From the IMG/VR virus record IMGVR_UViG_3300034356_001443, positions 1-23,965 of that record: a stretch of 23,965 nt of DNA. One strand, 5' to 3'. The translations under genes were made by a program, and so were the position numbers. The notes beneath the pieces are model-generated. The model worked only from the letters and a program-made list of their open reading frames with translations, was not told the DNA's origin and made no database searches. The stretch's first letter is position 1. Each line of letters opens with the position of its first letter. Below, piece after piece: positions 19,563 through 23,965 of the stretch. This DNA is from a virus.

Positions 19563-20393
19563 ATGAACATAGATGATATGTACAAAATTTGTCAGTATGC
19601 TATAAACAAGAGCCAGAACGGGTATCTTACTAGTTCTGAATTTAATTTATTAGTAAATCAAGCACAAACATCGTATTTAGATTATTTGTTAGGCGAATTT
19701 CAGCAATATCAATATGGCAGAGCGCAAGCTAGAGTTTCATACAGCCAAAATGAAGATATAAGACAAAGATTATCTCCATTAATTACAGAAACAACACTTT
19801 CAATAAACGGAACAGGAATTGCATCATATCCATCTGATTATGTTCAAGCAGATGCAATGAGAACATCAGCATTTGCAAGAGTTAGATTTGTTCAACAAGA
19901 TAGCTTATATTCTTATTACAATAGTACTATAGACCCTATTGCTACAAATCCTATTTATCTTATAGAGCCAGATGGTTTTAAGTTTTACCCAATAACATTA
20001 GGTTCGGCAGTTTTAACATACGTAAAAAATGCACCAGAAATGATTTGGGGATATTGTTTAGATGCTAATGGAAGGCAAGTGTATAACCCAACAGCTCCAC
20101 CAACAACAACGACTACTACAACCGCTTCGCCAACAACAACGACTACATCAACTACATCTACTACATCAACAACAACGACTACTACTACATCAACAACATC
20201 AACAACTACAGCGGGACCAACAACTACAACAACTACATCTAGTTTAAATTGTATTACTTACAGTATTCAGCCAATATGGTATGATGTGGATTTATTAGAG
20301 ATAATAGCTCGTACTTTAAAGTTGGTAGGCGTAAGTTTACAAATAGGACAAGTAGAACAATATGCTAATCAAATTACCCAACAAGGACAATAA
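19563..20393 (+). CDS. Connector/ring-like protein with internal Thr-rich tract
   Basis: A 276-residue protein. The first 45 residues are helical (MNIDDMYKICQYAINKSQNG, then FNLLVNQAQTSYLDYLLGEF). Residues about 60-165 are beta-rich (TTLSINGTGIASYPSDYVQADAM, NPIYLIEPDGFKFYPITLGSAVLTYVK), the typical layout of head-tail connector/ring proteins in podovirus-like Bacteroidota phages. Residues 177-227 are an inserted Thr/Ser/Ala/Pro tract. After it comes IQPIWYDVDLLEIIARTLKLVGVSLQIGQVEQYANQ, which resumes the fold as a C-terminal helix. ATG 19563 is chosen over TTG 19542 because the latter overlaps the promoter element. Its stop shares one base with the next ATG. The role comes from gene order and general resemblance. 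Confidence 0.65.
   Translation: MNIDDMYKICQYAINKSQNGYLTSSEFNLLVNQAQTSYLDYLLGEFQQYQYGRAQARVSYSQNEDIRQRLSPLITETTLSINGTGIASYPSDYVQADAMRTSAFARVRFVQQDSLYSYYNSTIDPIATNPIYLIEPDGFKFYPITLGSAVLTYVKNAPEMIWGYCLDANGRQVYNPTAPPTTTTTTTASPTTTTTSTTSTTSTTTTTTTSTTSTTTAGPTTTTTTSSLNCITYSIQPIWYDVDLLEIIARTLKLVGVSLQIGQVEQYANQITQQGQ
20091..20243 (+). repeat. Thr/Ser-coding simple repeat within the ring-like gene
   Basis: About 150 bases dominated by ACA/ACT/ACG codons in short recurring groups (ACAACAACGACTACT and ACATCAACA types), coding for Thr and Ser with two Ala-Ser/Gly-Pro breaks. Unlike the tail at 9437-9544 it lies inside the gene and keeps the reading frame. Confidence 0.85.
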
Positions 20394-21025
20394 TGACTAG
20401 AAATATATTTATAGAAAGAATATTAAGACAGATTTACAATGGTCAGCCATCTGACGATAGTAGCATTACTTATAGTTTAGTTAATCAATGGCTTAACGAT
20501 GCTATTGGATTAGCTGCTAAAAAGAATTATACTGATGGTATTCAAATGGATGGTATCGCTTATGTAAACAATTCTTTTTATACAACATTTACAAATTTAG
20601 ATATCGCAGCAGAGCCGGTTGATACTGTAACATATAGCGTAGATTTGCCTCAAATACCAGTAGCGTTAGGTAAGAATGAAGGTATTGCTACTTTGCAGTT
20701 TGTTGGTGACAAGAGAACATCTCAAACAGCTATACCATTAAGCATGAATCAAGTTGCATATATTGAGCAATTAAGACCAATACAGAATAAAATACTTTAT
20801 TGGATTGAAGGTAAAAATATATACATTAAAAGTGCAATACAATTAACCTCATATAAAGCTACGATAAGAATGGTTAGTGGCGGTGATTCAACAGATTTGG
20901 GATCAACATTAATAGTTCCTGATGATTATGTTCCTATGATAGTAGAATATATCAAAGGTCAATTAGCTTTTGAAAGGTCAAGACCAATAGATACAAGTAA
21001 CGATGGCGTAGATAATAATAATTAA
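20393..21025 (+). CDS. Head-tail connector/ring or tail-tube-like protein
   Basis: A 210-residue protein coupled by one base to the preceding gene. It begins MTRNIFIERILRQIYNGQPS, with helix SLVNQWLNDAIGLAAKKNY, then a beta-rich centre (YVNNSFYTTFTNLDI, VTYSVDLPQIPVALGKNEGIATLQFVGD, SYKATIRMVSGGDSTDLGS) and a final helix (DDYVPMIVEYIKGQLAFERSRPID). A helix-beta-helix layout with 'VPDDYVPMIVEYIKGQLAFERSRP' at the end is typical of the small connector/ring proteins in crAss-like and related phages. It would build part of the neck between portal and tail. Assigned by pattern and neighbours. Confidence 0.65.
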   Translation: MTRNIFIERILRQIYNGQPSDDSSITYSLVNQWLNDAIGLAAKKNYTDGIQMDGIAYVNNSFYTTFTNLDIAAEPVDTVTYSVDLPQIPVALGKNEGIATLQFVGDKRTSQTAIPLSMNQVAYIEQLRPIQNKILYWIEGKNIYIKSAIQLTSYKATIRMVSGGDSTDLGSTLIVPDDYVPMIVEYIKGQLAFERSRPIDTSNDGVDNNN

Positions 21026-21030
21026 ACTAT

Positions 21031-21303
21031 ATGACACCAATTAGAGATTTAGTATTAGTAAAGCCATTTATGGCGGATGAAATTACCGAAGGCGGACTTT
21101 ATATCCCTGAAAATTATAGGGAAAGAAGCAGCAAGGCACAAGTTGTAAAAGTAGGGAATGGGACAGCTAAAGTGAAAATGGAAGCCAAAGTGGGAGATGT
21201 TGTTTTCCATATTAAAGGCGCAGGAGAACCATTTGTAATTGATGGGGAATATTATTATTTAATTCGTCAAAACGATATATTATCTTACGTTTCAAATAAT
21301 TAA
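21031..21303 (+). CDS. GroES-like co-chaperonin
   Basis: A 90-residue Cpn10 homologue close to host GroES length (about 95). It starts TPIRDLVLVKPF (canonical 'I+PLxDRVLVK'), followed by the mobile-loop region (about 15-33) EITEGGLYIPENYRE, where the IVL tripeptide of GroES is replaced by LYI (23-25), then QVVKVGNGTAKVKME, KVGDVVFH, and GEYYYLIRQNDILSYV, the conserved final strand. It should cap the host GroEL and help fold a phage protein, as T4 gp31 does for its capsid protein. It lies in the virion block, 5 bases after a ring-like gene and 2 before the next, so it is made together with them. Family assignment is strong; the client is unknown. Confidence 0.9.
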   Translation: MTPIRDLVLVKPFMADEITEGGLYIPENYRERSSKAQVVKVGNGTAKVKMEAKVGDVVFHIKGAGEPFVIDGEYYYLIRQNDILSYVSNN

Positions 21304-21305
21304 AA

Positions 21306-22079
21306 ATGGCATCACAAACAAGAAATTATATAACATTAGATTCAGTTATCAATGATTATATAGATCAATCGGAACAAGGAGTGCATAAGTATGCTAAATT
21401 ATATAACATAGCTTTTAGAGGTATGCAAGAAATGGGACTTGACTTTTTTTATAAAATAAGAACAGTTAAGATTCCTATTGATACCACAAATTATACAGCT
21501 CAATTACCAAACGATTATGTAAGCTATACAAAAATTGGTGTATTAAATTCTAGAGGAGAAATTATCCCATTGAAGTTTAATAACAAAATGACATTTTATG
21601 CTGACCAACAACCAGATAGACTTGCTTTAACTCAAGACAATACTTTGGTTACATGGTATCAGCAAAATGCTCCATTATTTTACAATTATTGGGATGGATA
21701 TGGATTTACTAATATTTATGGTGCGCCTAGTGGTTCACCATTTGTTGGTCAATTTAATATAGATGACTCAAACGGAGTAGTTCTATTAAACCAGAACTTT
21801 TATTATGATTATGTCATGATTGAATACTTATCAAGTGGTAACCCTGATGAAACATATATGATTCCACTTCAGTTTAGGGAGGCAATGATTGCCCTTTTAG
21901 CATGGAAAGATATCGCAAATTTACCAAGTACAAGAAAAGGTAATTTAGGAGATAAAAGAGATAGAAAAGATACTTATTATAATGAAAGAAGATTAGCTAA
22001 TGCTAGATTCAAGCCATTGTACTTAATGCAAGCTTACGAACAAAATTTAGACGCACAGCGCATGACTGTAAAAGCCTAG
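21306..22079 (+). CDS. Tail tubular/ring-like protein
   Basis: A 257-residue protein. It opens with NYITLDSVINDYIDQSEQGV and the helix KYAKLYNIAFRGMQEMGLDFFYKI, then beta strands (VKIPIDTTNYTAQLPNDYVSYTKIGVLNSRGEIIPLKF). The centre holds Tyr/Gly/Asn-rich loops (QNAPLFYNYWDGYGFTNIYG), and the end is FREAMIALLAWKDIANLPST followed by RRLANARFKPLYLMQAYEQN. This is the usual look of podoviral tail tube/adaptor proteins in Bacteroidota phages, e.g. the ring proteins of crAss-like phages. It precedes the giant stabilization-type protein by 6 bases, the same order seen in those genomes. It ends in TAG, evidence for the standard code. Confidence 0.7.
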   Translation: MASQTRNYITLDSVINDYIDQSEQGVHKYAKLYNIAFRGMQEMGLDFFYKIRTVKIPIDTTNYTAQLPNDYVSYTKIGVLNSRGEIIPLKFNNKMTFYADQQPDRLALTQDNTLVTWYQQNAPLFYNYWDGYGFTNIYGAPSGSPFVGQFNIDDSNGVVLLNQNFYYDYVMIEYLSSGNPDETYMIPLQFREAMIALLAWKDIANLPSTRKGNLGDKRDRKDTYYNERRLANARFKPLYLMQAYEQNLDAQRMTVKA

Positions 22080-22085
22080 TAAAAA

Positions 22086-23965
22086 ATGCCAATAATAAAT
22101 AACCCATTTAACGGTAAACTAAATTTAGATGTTGCTGAATACAGAATTAGCAATGGTGACTATTTAGATGCCTTAAATATAACGAAAGACGCAGAAGGCA
22201 AAGGTCAAGATAGAGTTATTTCTAATATTTTAGGTAACTCTCAAATAAATTATACTTTACCAGCAGGTACTAATAAAGTTATTGGTTTTTATGCCGACAA
22301 GGTAAGGAATAGAGCCTATTATTTCGTTTGGAATAGTGGTGGTTACAATAGCATTTTATATTATGATCTAAATACAGAAATAGTATTTAAGGTTTTAGAA
22401 AGTAAAACAGATAGCGATGGTGTTGATATTTTAAGTTTTAACCCGTCTTACAAGGTTTTGTCAGTTAATCTATATTATAGAGATGACGAAGGTGATATTT
22501 TATTTTTTAATGATGGATTAAATCCACCTAGAAATATAAATGTATTAGCTAATTATGGAACATCTTGGAAAGCTGAATATTTAACTGTTATCAAAGCGCC
22601 TCCTGTAATGCCACCAAAAGTGGTCTACGAAAGTGAGGATAACTCAAACTTTACAATTAATAATTTAAGAAATAAGTTATTTCAATTTTCATATAGGTAT
22701 GTTTATGATAACAATGAAAAATCGGTATGGAGTTCAAAAAGCATAGTCCCATTGCCGCAACAGCCAACAATAGAACTTACAGATGTAAATTTTAGAGATA
22801 ATGCAAGAATATCAATATCCGTATCAACCGGTGGCGTAAATGTAAAAAAGATAGAATTTTGTTTTAGAGAAACATATACTTTAGGAACTAGTGATTGGTA
22901 TCTATTAGCTCAAATAGACAAGGCTGTTGACGGATTACCATACCCTTCTGCTGTTGCAGATAATGACATTTACACATACAAGTTTTTAAACGATCAGATT
23001 TATTCCGTATTAGATGTAATTGATACAGCGCAGTTGCAAGATTGGGTTCCTCAAAAAGCAAATGCAGCTGAATTAGCTAATGGTAATGTTTTATTATACT
23101 CTGGAATTACAGAGGGTTTTAATAAAATTCAAATGGATTTAGAGCCAGCAAGCACTCAATATATTGTTGACGGATATTTCATTGACATCTGCGGTATTTT
23201 GTTTTTTGCTACTTGTAATGGATTAGATAGCGGTAGCAACAGTACGATTATGAAGGTTTTTGTATATGGCACAGGTACTAATACAAGTGGTATTGTTACT
23301 ACTTTAAATAACCCATCAGGTATATATAAAATAAATGCAATTAATGCTAATGGTAGCGATATTAGCGCTTCATTTCAATATAATTCCGTAACGCCATTGC
23401 TAGTGTCTAGTTTGCTAAATGGCATATCAACGGCACTTCAAGCGGCTGGATGGAATCAGGTTAGCATAGTAAATAATGTTTTAACTGTTTCATATACAGC
23501 AGTTGCGGGTGGCGCTACCTTGCTATCTAGTGGCGTGGCTTATATATATGTAGCGGGTCAGCCAGATAATACAACCCTTGCAAATGCATGGAGTTCAGGT
23601 TATCAATATGGACTACAATATTTTGATGCCGAAGGTAGAACAATAGGTGCGCAAGTTGATTTGAATGGGGATATAACAAATGGTTCTAGTTTTACTACAG
23701 TGCAAGAACCATATAGTATATTCCCCGGTTTTGAAGCTAGATTTCCTAAAGTTTATTTATTTATTAATAATATACCGCCTTTAGATGCTATTTATTATCA
23801 AGTTTTAAGGTCTAATAATACCACTTATAACAAAAGATTATATTGGATAAGCGATTCGGCTTATTCTAGTATTGTTTCAGTAGGAAGTACCGAGCCAAGA
23901 TATATTTTTGTTAATGTAAAAAATATAGAAACATATAATAAACAAATAAGCTCTACTTCTAGTGT
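22086..23965 (+). CDS. Tail stabilization/muzzle-type protein (partial, runs off window)
   Basis: An open frame of at least 626 codons from ATG 22086 with no stop before the window ends. The N-terminus INNPFNGKLNLDVAEYRISNG, followed by DYLDALNITKD and ISNILGN, has the 'N-G-K-x-N-x-D ... Y-x-D-A-x-N-I ... NIxGN' look of the phage stabilization proteins found after ring proteins in crAss-like phages. The centre contains LNDQIYSVLDVIDTAQLQDW followed by VPQKANAAELANGNVLLYSGITEGF, the most recognisable stretch of that group (compare 'DNVPxxAxxQExxGNRxxYGNYxEGY'). The beta-rich remainder fits a large tail-hub or muzzle protein. A Gly/Thr/Ser-rich insert lies around residues 390-495. Its true length is unknown. 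Confidence 0.75.
   Translation, partial: MPIINNPFNGKLNLDVAEYRISNGDYLDALNITKDAEGKGQDRVISNILGNSQINYTLPAGTNKVIGFYADKVRNRAYYFVWNSGGYNSILYYDLNTEIVFKVLESKTDSDGVDILSFNPSYKVLSVNLYYRDDEGDILFFNDGLNPPRNINVLANYGTSWKAEYLTVIKAPPVMPPKVVYESEDNSNFTINNLRNKLFQFSYRYVYDNNEKSVWSSKSIVPLPQQPTIELTDVNFRDNARISISVSTGGVNVKKIEFCFRETYTLGTSDWYLLAQIDKAVDGLPYPSAVADNDIYTYKFLNDQIYSVLDVIDTAQLQDWVPQKANAAELANGNVLLYSGITEGFNKIQMDLEPASTQYIVDGYFIDICGILFFATCNGLDSGSNSTIMKVFVYGTGTNTSGIVTTLNNPSGIYKINAINANGSDISASFQYNSVTPLLVSSLLNGISTALQAAGWNQVSIVNNVLTVSYTAVAGGATLLSSGVAYIYVAGQPDNTTLANAWSSGYQYGLQYFDAEGRTIGAQVDLNGDITNGSSFTTVQEPYSIFPGFEARFPKVYLFINNIPPLDAIYYQVLRSNNTTYNKRLYWISDSAYSSIVSVGSTEPRYIFVNVKNIETYNKQISSTSS

Noticed and set aside
1-23965. 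Reassigned stop codon, as in some crAss-like phages
   Set aside because: TAG ends genes at clean boundaries (e.g. 2832 and 22079) and key genes need no read-through.

Overview
This window looks like part of the genome of a tailed, podovirus-like phage (or prophage) that infects a Bacteroidota host. The DNA is AT-rich. Several intergenic regions carry the Bacteroidota -7 promoter element TAnnTTTG, in two places with a TTTG -33 element 19 nt away. The replication protein joins a BT4734/VirE-N-type primase domain, typical of Bacteroidota elements, to a RecA-like helicase. The virion block (large terminase, ~790-aa portal, scaffold-like protein, ~470-aa capsid protein, ring/connector-like proteins, giant open-ended stabilization-type protein) resembles crAss-like phages and related Bacteroidota podoviruses. 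That affiliation comes from recalled sequence character and gene order, not from a search. Genes end in TAG as well as TAA, so the standard code is used. No integrase, tRNA, lysis gene or RNA polymerase is visible, so lifestyle is undecided. Positions 1-120 hold no recognisable feature.

Layout. (1) 121-1125, leftward: a RusA-type Holliday junction resolvase, a ribbon-helix-helix (RHH) regulator and a small basic protein. (2) 1126-1567: about 440 bp of non-coding DNA, more GC- and T/G-rich than its surroundings, ending in two copies of a palindrome that contain a promoter. (3) 1568-2832, rightward: a second RHH protein and three small proteins, two of them basic. (4) 2843-5385, leftward: a PD-(D/E)XK exonuclease, a winged-helix-like protein, several unknowns and a NinG/Rap-type recombination protein. 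(5) 5386-5488: back-to-back promoters with an inverted-repeat operator. (6) 5489-9118, rightward: an HTH regulator, a lambda-O-like replication protein with iteron-like repeats, the primase-helicase, SSB and three small proteins. (7) 9135-9810, leftward: two paralogous proteins, one with a Thr/Ala/Pro minisatellite tail, ended by a hairpin terminator. (8) 9916 to the end, rightward: packaging and virion genes, including a GroES-like co-chaperonin between connector genes.

How the parts fit. Regions 4-6 form a recombination/replication control hub: divergent promoters at 5400-5468 would fire recombination genes leftward and replication genes rightward, probably under the HTH protein at 5489. 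Regions 7-8 are the late morphogenesis block. Three separate late-region genes carry the same kind of Thr-rich tract ending in Ala/Gly-Pro. The most unusual observations are these shared tracts, the two palindromic control regions with the same 31-bp spacing, a candidate replication origin inside the replication gene, and the GroES-like proteins in the structural block.
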